Positions 34,261 to 41,808 of a stretch of DNA of 64,000 bases are shown one piece after another; within the stretch, counting starts at the first letter, position 1, and every line of letters starts with the position of its first letter. A program made the translations under genes and the position numbers. The stretch covers positions 558,001-622,000 of the forward strand of contig NZ_CP110636.1 of the NCBI RefSeq assembly GCF_026153355.1. The letters are read 5' to 3'. The notes beneath the pieces are model-generated. The model ran no database searches and was not told the origin of the DNA. It saw only the letters and a program-made list of their open reading frames with translations. The stretch is from Streptomyces endophytica (lineage in GTDB: Bacteria; Actinomycetota; Actinomycetes; Streptomycetales; Streptomycetaceae).

Positions 34261-35030
34261 CCGGTCCCGTTGTCCACGACGTCGCCTCGCTCCCCGCCGA
34301 TGACAACGTCAATCCGTACGCCTTCAGCGTCGATCTGAACGGCCAGTGGTTCCTGCAGAAGGGGAAGATGATCGCCTACTACGGGCAGATCGACTTCCAG
34401 GGCATCGGGCACGGCCGGCTGGACCGGCTGATCGCCGGAAGTTTCCATTCGCCACTGCACGCCGCGGACTGGGTCGTCGCCGAGGGCCGGGGAAAGATGC
34501 TGCTCGCGGACCGTGCCTTCGACGTGAATTCCTACGATCTCGATGAGGGCAACCTCACTATTCGCTCCGGCAATCTGCTCGCGTTTCAGCCATCTCTGTC
34601 GCTGAAGCAGTCGATCATTCCGGGCTTCCTCACGCTGATCGGGACGGGCAAGTTCGTGGCGGCGTCCAACGGGCCGGTGGTGTTCATGGAGCCGCCGATC
34701 CGGGTGGACCCGCAGGCGCTCGTCGGCTGGGCCGACTGCCCCTCGCCGTGCCACCACTACGACCACCAGTACCTGCGGGGATTCCTCGGCGGGCTGCGCG
34801 CGCACACCGGTATCGGAGGGGCCTCGGGCGAGGAGCACCAGTTCGAGTTCGTGGGGGCCGGCACGGTCCTGCTGCAGTCGACGGAGCAGCTGATGCCGGA
34901 GGTGGCGACCGGCGCGGTCCCGGTGGAAGAGGGCGTTCCGGGCGGTGGCGGACACGTTCCGCAAAGTGGCTCACAACTGCCCCAGCTGCCCGGCAACCTC
35001 GGGAGCCTCCAGCGCCGCTTCGGGCTGTGA
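34257..35030 (+). CDS. AIM24-family protein (3 of 3)
   Basis: 257 residues, the most divergent of the three: LNGQWFLQKGKMIAYYGQIDF, AEGRGKMLLADRAFDV, NLTIRSGNLLAFQPSL, RVDPQALVGWADCPSPCHHYDH with a Cys/His cluster (CPSPCHHYDH) that could bind a metal, GEEHQFEFVGAGTVLLQSTE, and a Gly/Pro/Gln tail ending QRRFGL. GTG start, coupled by GTGA. The extra Cys-Pro-Ser-Pro-Cys-His-His is not in the two siblings. Confidence 0.88.
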   Translation: MTGPVVHDVASLPADDNVNPYAFSVDLNGQWFLQKGKMIAYYGQIDFQGIGHGRLDRLIAGSFHSPLHAADWVVAEGRGKMLLADRAFDVNSYDLDEGNLTIRSGNLLAFQPSLSLKQSIIPGFLTLIGTGKFVAASNGPVVFMEPPIRVDPQALVGWADCPSPCHHYDHQYLRGFLGGLRAHTGIGGASGEEHQFEFVGAGTVLLQSTEQLMPEVATGAVPVEEGVPGGGGHVPQSGSQLPQLPGNLGSLQRRFGL

Positions 35031-35111
35031 GCGGTAGTCTGCGGACGGTGACCTCGAACGTCTGACCCACACCCGGCCCCGGCCGGTCGTCGTCACCCCA
35101 ACGGGGATTAA

Positions 35112-35140
35112 TTCACTATTCAACTTTTAACAGGTAGAAT
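35112..35140 (+). promoter_or_regulatory. Leaderless promoter of the MarR gene
   Basis: -35 TTCACT (35112-35117), 17-bp spacer, -10 TAGAAT (35135-35140), then 6 bases to ATG at 35147. The start site should fall on the start codon, and no ribosome site is present. The zone is clearly AT-richer than its surroundings. Confidence 0.7.
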
Positions 35141-35146
35141 TCATCC

Positions 35147-35623
35147 ATGACGACCGACAGCGACACTCCCTGGCTGACCGACCAGGAGCAGCGTGCTTGG
35201 CGCACTCATCTGGACGTCAGCAGACTGCTGATGCACCAACTGGAGCGCGATCTGCAACCGTTCGGCCTGACGAACAACGATTACGAGATCCTCGTCAACC
35301 TCTCCGAGGCCGAGGACCACCGGCTCCGGATGAGCGACCTGGCCGCCAGCACCCTGCAGTCCAAGAGCCGTCTCTCCCACCAGATCACCCGGATGGAGAA
35401 CGCCGGCCTGGTACGCCGCGAGAGTTGCGAATCGGACCGCCGTGGCCTCTACGCGGTGCTGACGGAGGAGGGCTGGGACACCATGCGCCGGGTCGCCCCG
35501 CACCACGTCGCCTCGGTCCGCAAGCACTTCATCGACCTGTTCTCCCCCGATGACCTGCAGGCGCTGCGGGCCTCCCTCACCCCGGTGGCCGAACACCTCC
35601 GCGTCCAGCGCGGCACGATCTGA
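35147..35623 (+). CDS. MarR-family transcriptional regulator
   Basis: 158 residues. Winged helix about residues 45-110 (LTNNDYEILVNLSEAEDHRLRMSDLAASTLQSKSRLSHQITRMENAGLV in parts; wing CESDRRGLYAVLT). Dimerisation helices flank it. It is expressed from a probable leaderless promoter and ends at a convergent terminator. Alone; ligand and targets unknown. Confidence 0.92.
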   Translation: MTTDSDTPWLTDQEQRAWRTHLDVSRLLMHQLERDLQPFGLTNNDYEILVNLSEAEDHRLRMSDLAASTLQSKSRLSHQITRMENAGLVRRESCESDRRGLYAVLTEEGWDTMRRVAPHHVASVRKHFIDLFSPDDLQALRASLTPVAEHLRVQRGTI

Positions 35624-35630
35624 CCGCCCG

Positions 35631-35655
35631 GCCGCGGCCCCGCCGGGGCCGCGGC
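35631..35655. terminator. 11-bp hairpin between convergent MarR and kinase genes
   Basis: GCCGCGGCCCC (35631-35641), loop GCC, GGGGCCGCGGC (35645-35655), perfect stem. Confidence 0.75.
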
Positions 35656-35664
35656 CGCACCGGC

Positions 35665-37110
35665 TCAGCCGGCCGCCGGCAGCCGCAGCTCGAAGACCGC
35701 CCGGTCCCGTACGGCCAGCGTGCCACCGTGCCGGACCGCCACGTCCCGGGCGATGGCCAGTCCCAGCCCGGCCCCGCCGTCGTCCCGTGCCCGCGCGTCG
35801 TCGAGCCGGACGAACCGCTCGAAGATCCGCTCCCGGTCCGCCTCCGGCACCCCGGACCCGTCGTCCTCGACCCGCAGCACGGCCCACTCCCCCTCGCGCA
35901 CCACCGCGACCCGCACCTCCCCCGCCGCATGCCGCTGCGCGTTGTCCAGCAGATTCCCCAGCACCCGCCCCAACTGACCGCGCGACCCGGCCACTTCGAC
36001 GCCCGCGAGCTCACCGGCGGTGGCCGGAATCCGGTCCCCGGCCCGCTGCGAGAGCTCCTCCCGCACCAGCGCCGCGAGGTCCACCCGGGCCGCGGCCGGC
36101 CGCTCCCCCGCGTCCAGCCGCGCCAGCAGCAGCAGGTCCGCCGCCAGCCGCTGCAGCCGCACGGTGTCCGCCACCGCGCCCGGGACGTCCAGCAACTCGG
36201 GGTGCGCCACCCCCACTTCCAGCTGGGTGCGCAGGCTGGCGATCGGACTGCGCAGCTCGTGCGAGGCGTCCGCGACGAACCGCCGCTGCCGCTCGACGCT
36301 CGTCTCCAGCGCGGCCAGCGTCTCGTTGGTGGTGCGCGCCAGCCGGCCGATCTCGTCCCGGGACGACGGCACCGGCACCCGCCGGCTCAGGTCCGTACTG
36401 GCCGTGATCGCCGCCATCTCCGACCGGATGCCCTCCACCGGCCGCAGCGCCCGCCGGGTGACCAGCCAGGTCACCCCCGCCACCACCACGAGCAGCAGCG
36501 GCAGCCCGATCAGCATGGCGGTCCGTACCGAGCCGACCGCGGCACGCTCCGGCGCCAGCGCCGACCCCGCCCGCACCACGGCCTTCTCGCCCCGGCCGTC
36601 CTCGGCCTCGACCGCCGCGAACCGGTAGGCCGCCACCGTGCCGTCGACGTCGGCGGTCCCGTCCCGGTACCGCACGTCGTCGTCGACCTCACCGGGCCGC
36701 GGCCCGCCCCGGTCGTCGTCCCCGTCATCGTCGTCACCGTCACCCGACCGGCCGGTCCCGGCGGCACCCGCGTCGCCCGCTGCCGGCCCGCCCTTGACCG
36801 GCCTGCCGTCGACGGCCCGGACGTCCTCGCCCGCCGCCAGCACCCGCCCGTCGTCGTCGGTGACCACCACCGGATGGTCCTCGCCGTCCGGCAGATCGAG
36901 CTTCGGGTACGCCGTACCGGTGGCGATCTGCGCGGCCACCTCGCGCGCCGCGACCTCCGCCTGCAGCCCGGCCTGGTCCTGCAGATTGCCGCGCAGCACC
37001 AGCAGCACCGCCGTACCGGCCGCGATCAGCGCCAGCGCCACCACCGCGGTCGCGCCGGCCGCCGCCCGGGCCCGTACCGAACCCAGGACCCGGCCCCGCG
37101 CCCTACGCAC
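35665..37110 (-). CDS. Sensor histidine kinase
   Basis: 481 residues. First helix about residues 12-40 (AAAGATAVVALALIAAGTAVLLVL in part), extracellular sensor of about 140 residues with an acidic, probably disordered, stretch (GDGDDDDGDDDRG), second helix about 190-210, HAMP, phospho-His in [14 protein letters not shown] box LLDNAQRHA, G1 DDGSGVPEA, G2 GGAGLGLAIA. GTG 37110 is preferred because it overlaps the regulator's TAG (GTGCGTAG); GTG 37134 is an alternative. The acidic loop suggests sensing of cations. It works with the response regulator upstream and is linked by position to the divergent PepSY protein. Confidence 0.93.
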   Translation of the reverse strand: MRRARGRVLGSVRARAAAGATAVVALALIAAGTAVLLVLRGNLQDQAGLQAEVAAREVAAQIATGTAYPKLDLPDGEDHPVVVTDDDGRVLAAGEDVRAVDGRPVKGGPAAGDAGAAGTGRSGDGDDDDGDDDRGGPRPGEVDDDVRYRDGTADVDGTVAAYRFAAVEAEDGRGEKAVVRAGSALAPERAAVGSVRTAMLIGLPLLLVVVAGVTWLVTRRALRPVEGIRSEMAAITASTDLSRRVPVPSSRDEIGRLARTTNETLAALETSVERQRRFVADASHELRSPIASLRTQLEVGVAHPELLDVPGAVADTVRLQRLAADLLLLARLDAGERPAAARVDLAALVREELSQRAGDRIPATAGELAGVEVAGSRGQLGRVLGNLLDNAQRHAAGEVRVAVVREGEWAVLRVEDDGSGVPEADRERIFERFVRLDDARARDDGGAGLGLAIARDVAVRHGGTLAVRDRAVFELRLPAAG

Positions 37111-37765
37111 CGGCCACCAGCCGGTATCCCGCACCGCGCACCGTCACGATGTGCCCGGCGCCGAGCTTGCGCCGCAGCGCGCTCACGTACACCTCGATGA
37201 TGTTGACGTCACCGTCGTAGGCGAAGTCCCACACGTGCTCCAGGATCTCCGCCTTGGACACCACCTCCCCCGCCCGCAGGGCCAGCTGCTCCAGGACGGC
37301 GAACTCCTTCGCGGTCAGCGCGACCTCGGTACCGTCCCGCTCGACCCGGCGCGCCCCCTGGTCGACGACGAGCGTCCCCACCCGCAGCACCGGCGGGGCG
37401 CCCCGCCCCCGCCGCCGCAGCAGCGCCTTCACCCGGGCCACCAGCACCACATACGAGAACGGCTTGGTCAGGTAGTCGTCGGCACCGGTGTCCAGCCCCT
37501 CGGCCTCGTCGTACTCGCCGTCCTTGGCGGTCAGCATCAGGATCGGCACCTCGTTCCCGGCCGCCCGCAGTGCGGCGCAGACGCGGTAGCCGTTCATGCC
37601 GGGCAGCATGATGTCCAGCACGACCAGGTCGTAGGCGTCCTCGCCGGCGCGTTGCAGCCCTTCGAGGCCGTCGTGCACCACGTCGACCGCGTATCCCTCG
37701 GCCCGCAGGCCCCTGGCCAGCGACCGGGCCAGCCGCTGTTCGTCCTCCACGATCAAGAGCCGCAT
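37103..37765 (-). CDS. OmpR-family response regulator
   Basis: 220 residues. Receiver domain (MRLLIVEDEQRLARSLARGL, phospho-Asp in LVVLDIMLPGMNG, Lys in LTKPFSY) and winged-helix effector domain (VVSKAEILEHVWDFAYD, VYVSALRRKLG, TVRGAGYRLVAG). Start ATG 37765. It overlaps the kinase gene by 8 bases. Direct repeats of CTTCAG lie 26-60 bases upstream, toward the divergent PepSY gene, and are the likely self-binding site. Confidence 0.94.
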   Translation of the reverse strand: MRLLIVEDEQRLARSLARGLRAEGYAVDVVHDGLEGLQRAGEDAYDLVVLDIMLPGMNGYRVCAALRAAGNEVPILMLTAKDGEYDEAEGLDTGADDYLTKPFSYVVLVARVKALLRRRGRGAPPVLRVGTLVVDQGARRVERDGTEVALTAKEFAVLEQLALRAGEVVSKAEILEHVWDFAYDGDVNIIEVYVSALRRKLGAGHIVTVRGAGYRLVAGA

Positions 37766-37790
37766 AGCGGCCAAGCCTGCCATCCGGAAC

Positions 37791-37827
37791 CTGAAGCGTC
37801 CTTCAGCTGCCTTCAGCTCGGCTTCAG
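37791..37827. promoter_or_regulatory. CTTCAG direct repeats with 10-11 bp period
   Basis: CTTCAG at 37801-37806, 37811-37816 and 37822-37827, plus an inverted copy CTGAAG at 37791-37796, between the divergent response regulator and PepSY genes. Three turns of direct repeats are typical OmpR/PhoP-type regulator sites. Likely bound by the regulator encoded at 37103-37765 and controlling both directions. Confidence 0.65.
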
Positions 37828-37899
37828 GTGCGTTCGGCCACTGTGGCGGCACGACGTTGACCCGGATGACCGGGTCCGAGCAACCACGGAGGAGAGCAC

Positions 37900-38505
37900 A
37901 TGAAGCGCCACCTCGCCATCGCCACCGCCGCCGCGGCCGCCCTGCTGGCGGGCGGTACGGTCACCGCCGTCGCGGTCAGCGGCAGCGGCTCCGGCAACGG
38001 CGCGCCGGCCGCGGGCCACAGCCCCCAGGACACCGAGGACCTCCACGAGGCCGGCGCCGCCCGGGTGAGCGCTCCCCAGGCCGCGGCCGCCGCCCTGAAG
38101 GCCGTCCCCGGCAAGGTCTCCGGCCTGGACCTCGACCAGGACCGCCCGGGTCTGGTCTGGGACGCGGATGTGCTGGGCAAGGACGGAAAGTGGCACGAGG
38201 TCACCCTCGACGCGCGGACCGCACGGGTGCTGAACCAGCACGTCGACCGCGAGGACGACGACGATCACACCGGGGAGCGGACCGCCCTGAACCACGCCCG
38301 CACGGACGCCGCCACCGCCGCCCGCAAGGCCGCCGCGGAACACGGCACGGTCACCTCCGTCGAACTGGACGACGACCACCGCGCCAAGGCCGTCTGGGAG
38401 GTCGAGACCGTCACCAAGGACGGCACCGAGCACAAGCTCCTCATCGACCCGCACACCGGCACCCTGAACACCGCCCCCGCGCACGACGACAACGGGGACG
38501 ACTGA
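37900..38505 (+). CDS. Secreted PepSY-domain protein
   Basis: 201 residues with a signal segment (MKRHLAIATAAAAALLAGGTVTAVAV) and two PepSY-like repeats, about residues 55-115 (SAPQAAAAALKAVPGKVSGLDLDQD in part, WDADVLGKDGKWHEVTLDA) and about 128-190 (TAARKAAAEHGTVTSVELDDD, WEVETVTKDGTEHKLLIDP). PepSY domains are linked to protease inhibition or control of secreted enzymes. Strong ribosome site (ACGGAGGAGAGCAC). Asp- and His-rich (REDDDDHTGE). Probably a target of the adjacent two-component system. Confidence 0.9.
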   Translation: MKRHLAIATAAAAALLAGGTVTAVAVSGSGSGNGAPAAGHSPQDTEDLHEAGAARVSAPQAAAAALKAVPGKVSGLDLDQDRPGLVWDADVLGKDGKWHEVTLDARTARVLNQHVDREDDDDHTGERTALNHARTDAATAARKAAAEHGTVTSVELDDDHRAKAVWEVETVTKDGTEHKLLIDPHTGTLNTAPAHDDNGDD

Positions 38506-38777
38506 CCCGAATAACCGGCCGCCACCCCCACCACCGTTGTCTTTCCCCCAACGGGAGGGGACGGGCCGGAGGGGCCGGTTGTGTGGACGTAAAGCGTCAG
38601 CAGTCCACACAACCGGCCCCGGAGGTCCGTCACCGCACCCAACAAGACCCAGCCCGCCGCAGGCGCAACGGCGAGACGCCCCATGGCGGGACGGCCAAGT
38701 ACGTGCGGGGCGCCGCAAAGCGCGCAACGGCGAGCAACCACCACGGCGGCAAAGCCAGGTACGTGGGCGCCCCGGCG
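38506..38777. repeat. Modular intergenic repeat element, locus B (half element)
   Basis: Between convergent PepSY and meaB genes. It holds the same 18-bp stem and 14-nt loop as locus A (38571-38588/38603-38620), preceded by GGGAGGGGACGGGCCGGA and followed by the tandem GTACGTGCGGGGCGCCGC units in one orientation only. The left arm of the palindrome is missing. Confidence 0.85.
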
Positions 38778-39737
38778 TCAGCCGCCATTCGTGACGCCGT
38801 CCACCAACTCGTCCGCCGCCCGATACGGATCCGTCTCGCCCGCCACTATCCGCTCGGCCAGGGCCTCCAGCCGGCGGTCGCCGCTCAGGTCGCCGATCCG
38901 CTCACGCAGCGCCGTGACCGCGATCGTCTCGACCTCGTGGGCGGCCCGGGCGCGGCGCCGTTCGGCCAGCACGCCGTGCTCCTCCATCCAGGCCCGGTGC
39001 TTCTCCAGCGCTTCGACGACCTCGTCGACGCCCTCGGAGCGGGCGGCGACCGTCTTCACGATGGGCGGCCGCCAGTCGCCGGGCGCCCGGGATTCGCCGA
39101 GGCCCAGCATGTGGTTGAGCTCCCGGGCGGTGGCGTCGGCGCCGTCCCGGTCGGCCTTGTTGACCACGTAGACGTCGCCGATCTCCAGGATTCCGGCCTT
39201 GGCCGCCTGGATACCGTCGCCCATGCCCGGCGCGAGCAGCACCACGGAGGTGTCCGCCTGGGAGGCGATCTCCACCTCGGACTGGCCGACCCCGACGGTC
39301 TCGACCAGGATCACGTCGCAGCCGGCCCCGTCGAGGACCCGGATGGCCTGCGGTGCGGCCCAGGCCAGTCCGCCCAGATGGCCGCGGGTGGCCATCGAGC
39401 GGATGTAGACGCCGGGGTCGGAGGCGTGCTCGCTCATCCGGACCCGGTCGCCGAGCAGCGCGCCCCCGGAGAACGGCGAGGACGGGTCGACGGCGAGCAC
39501 GCCGACCCGCTTGCCCGTCTTGCGGTACGCGGTGACCAGGGCCGAGGTGGTGGTGGACTTGCCCACGCCCGGTGAGCCGGTAAGCCCGACCACGTAGGCG
39601 TTGCCGGTGAGCGGTGCCAGCGCCGCCATCACCTCGCGCAGCTCCGGCGCCGCCCCCTCCACGAGGGAGATCAGTCGGGCCACCGCCCTCGGCCGGCCCT
39701 GCCGTGCCTGTTCCACCAGCTGGGGGACGTCCACCAT
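38778..39737 (-). CDS. meaB: Methylmalonyl-CoA mutase-associated GTPase MeaB
   Basis: 319-residue G3E-type GTPase that gates cofactor loading and protects B12-dependent acyl-CoA mutases. G1 VGLTGSPGVGKSTTTSAL (about residues 49-66), switch region ETVGVGQSEVE, and NKADRDGAD as G4. The C-terminal arm is helical. Start ATG 39737. It follows the thiolase gene (71-bp gap) on the same strand. It could serve methylmalonyl-CoA mutase or the isobutyryl-CoA mutase, whose large subunit is encoded at 26.3 kb. Confidence 0.94.
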   Translation of the reverse strand: MVDVPQLVEQARQGRPRAVARLISLVEGAAPELREVMAALAPLTGNAYVVGLTGSPGVGKSTTTSALVTAYRKTGKRVGVLAVDPSSPFSGGALLGDRVRMSEHASDPGVYIRSMATRGHLGGLAWAAPQAIRVLDGAGCDVILVETVGVGQSEVEIASQADTSVVLLAPGMGDGIQAAKAGILEIGDVYVVNKADRDGADATARELNHMLGLGESRAPGDWRPPIVKTVAARSEGVDEVVEALEKHRAWMEEHGVLAERRRARAAHEVETIAVTALRERIGDLSGDRRLEALAERIVAGETDPYRAADELVDGVTNGG

Positions 39738-39808
39738 CGCTGCTCGGCTCCTTCGGCTCGCTGGTACGCGATTGGCCAGCCTGTACGCACGCGCGTACGG
39801 GCTGTCGC

Positions 39809-41020
39809 TTACTTACCCGGTACGCGGATGATCAGCGCGTCGCCCTGACCGCCGCCACCGCACAGCGCGGCCGCGCCGGTTCCGCCGCCGCGCCGGCGCA
39901 GTTCCAGGGCCAGGTGCAGCACGATGCGGGCGCCGGACATCCCGATCGGGTGACCCAGGGCAATCGCGCCGCCGTTGACATTCACCTTTTCCGGGGAGAC
40001 CCCCAGATCCTTCATTGACTGCACGGCGACCGCCGCGAACGCCTCGTTGATCTCGATCAGGTCGAGGTCGGCGACGGTCAGGCCCTCCTTGCCCAGGGCG
40101 TGGTTGATGGCGTTGGACGGCTGGGACTGCAGCGAGTTGTCGGGGCCGGCGACGTTGCCGTGCGCGCCGATCTCCGCGATCCACTCCAGGCCGAGTTCCT
40201 GGGCCTTGGCCTTGCTCATCACGACGACGGCGGCCGCACCGTCGGAGATCTGCGAGGACGTGCCGGCGGTGATCGTGCCGTCCTTGGCGAACGCCGGGCG
40301 CAGCTTGCCCAGCGACTCCACGGTGGTCTCCGCCCGGATGCCCTCGTCCTTGCTGAAGACGACCGGCTCGCCCTTGCGCTGCGGGATCTCCACGGGGGTG
40401 ATCTCGGCCTCGAAGAGGCCGTTCTTCTGGGCCGCGGCGGCCCGCTGGTGGGAGGCCGCGGCGATCTCGTCCTGCTCCGGCCGGGCGATGCCGAGCCGGG
40501 TGTTGTGCTTCTCGGTCGACTCGCCCATGGCGATGCCCTCGAACGAGTCGGTCAGGCCGTCGTGGGCCATCGCGTCGAGCATCTCGACGGCGCCGTACTT
40601 GTAGCCCTCCCGGGACTTGGGGAGGAGGTGCGGCGCGTTGCTCATGGACTCCTGGCCGCCGGCGACGACGACGTCGAACTCACCCGCACGGATCAGCTGG
40701 TCGGCCAGCGCGATCGCGTCCAGACCGGAGAGGCACACCTTGTTGACGGTGAGCGCGGGGACGTTCATCGGGATGCCGGCCTTGACGGCGGCCTGGCGCG
40801 CCGGGATCTGCCCCGCCCCGGCCTGCAGCACCTGGCCCATGATCACGTACTGCACCTGGTCACCGCCGATGCCCGCCCGGTCCAGCGCCGCCTTGATGGC
40901 GAAGCCGCCCAGATCGGCGCCTGAGAAGGTCCGCAGGGATCCGAGAAGCCGCCCCATCGGGGTACGGGCTCCCGCCACGATTACTGAGGTGGTGCCGTTC
41001 GTGCCGTTGGTTTCAGACAT
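39809..41020 (-). CDS. Acetyl-CoA C-acetyltransferase (thiolase)
   Basis: 403-residue type II thiolase condensing two acetyl-CoA to acetoacetyl-CoA or the reverse. Nucleophile Cys in [32 protein letters not shown] with the catalytic His, and the second Cys in [11 protein letters not shown] at the C terminus. Start ATG 41020 with AAGGAAGG about 12 bases upstream. The likely first gene of an operon with meaB. With a 3-hydroxyacyl-CoA dehydrogenase at 58.6 kb it can supply the butyryl-CoA side of acyl-CoA metabolism (inference). Confidence 0.95.
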   Translation of the reverse strand: MSETNGTNGTTSVIVAGARTPMGRLLGSLRTFSGADLGGFAIKAALDRAGIGGDQVQYVIMGQVLQAGAGQIPARQAAVKAGIPMNVPALTVNKVCLSGLDAIALADQLIRAGEFDVVVAGGQESMSNAPHLLPKSREGYKYGAVEMLDAMAHDGLTDSFEGIAMGESTEKHNTRLGIARPEQDEIAAASHQRAAAAQKNGLFEAEITPVEIPQRKGEPVVFSKDEGIRAETTVESLGKLRPAFAKDGTITAGTSSQISDGAAAVVVMSKAKAQELGLEWIAEIGAHGNVAGPDNSLQSQPSNAINHALGKEGLTVADLDLIEINEAFAAVAVQSMKDLGVSPEKVNVNGGAIALGHPIGMSGARIVLHLALELRRRGGGTGAAALCGGGGQGDALIIRVPGK

Positions 41021-41157
41021 GCGATGCGGCCTTCCTTTGCAGGGAAGTTAACGAGGGTTCCCGTCAATGTACTGAGCGGTACCCGTCGGGTCACCGGCCA
41101 GCAGGTGTGATCGCGCGCACGTTGCGTAACCAGTCGTGAGAGGGGTGCACTGGAACC

Positions 41158-41598
41158 ATGCTGACGCGAATCGACCACATCGGGATCGCCTGTTTCGACC
41201 TCGACAAGACTGTCGAGTTCTACCGTGCCACGTACGGCTTCGAGGTGTTCCACACCGAGGTCAACGAGGAGCAGGGCGTCCGGGAAGCCATGCTGAAGAT
41301 CAACGAGACCTCGGACGGCGGGGCCTCCTACCTCCAGCTCCTGGAGCCCACCCGCGAGGACTCCGCGGTGGGCAAATGGCTGGCCAAGAACGGCGAGGGC
41401 GTACACCACATCGCCTTCGGCACCGCGGACGTCGACGGTGAATCCGAGGCCATCCGCGGCAAGGGCGTCCGGGTGCTCTACGACCAGCCCCGGACGGGTT
41501 CGATGGGCTCGCGGATCACCTTCCTGCACCCCAAGGACTGCCACGGCGTACTCACCGAACTCGTCACCGCCGCACCCCCCGCCAGCACGGACCACTGA
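41158..41598 (+). CDS. mce: Methylmalonyl-CoA epimerase
   Basis: 146-residue vicinal-oxygen-chelate enzyme epimerising (2R)- and (2S)-methylmalonyl-CoA. Metal ligands are in RIDHIGIACFDLD (His), SYLQLLEPT (Glu after QLL) and GVHHIAFGTADV (His), and near the end FLHPKDCHGVLTELV (Glu). Length is normal. Divergent from the thiolase gene across 137 bp. Together with meaB it marks a methylmalonyl-CoA/propionate locus. Confidence 0.95.
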   Translation: MLTRIDHIGIACFDLDKTVEFYRATYGFEVFHTEVNEEQGVREAMLKINETSDGGASYLQLLEPTREDSAVGKWLAKNGEGVHHIAFGTADVDGESEAIRGKGVRVLYDQPRTGSMGSRITFLHPKDCHGVLTELVTAAPPASTDH

Positions 41599-41808
41599 CC
41601 TTCACGTTCCCCGGCCGGTAGAGTGCAGCTTCGGCCGGGGTACGGGAGTGGGGCTCGGTCCATACTCTGCCGATGATCTGACACCATTTCTTCGGAGAAG
41701 GGTCAGCTCCAACGGGTGCCAGTCGAGTACGACGTGACGTGTACGGGACGAGCACCGCAGGACCGGAGCCGGCCGCCACCATGACCAGGGGACGGATGGG
41801 ACCGCGCA

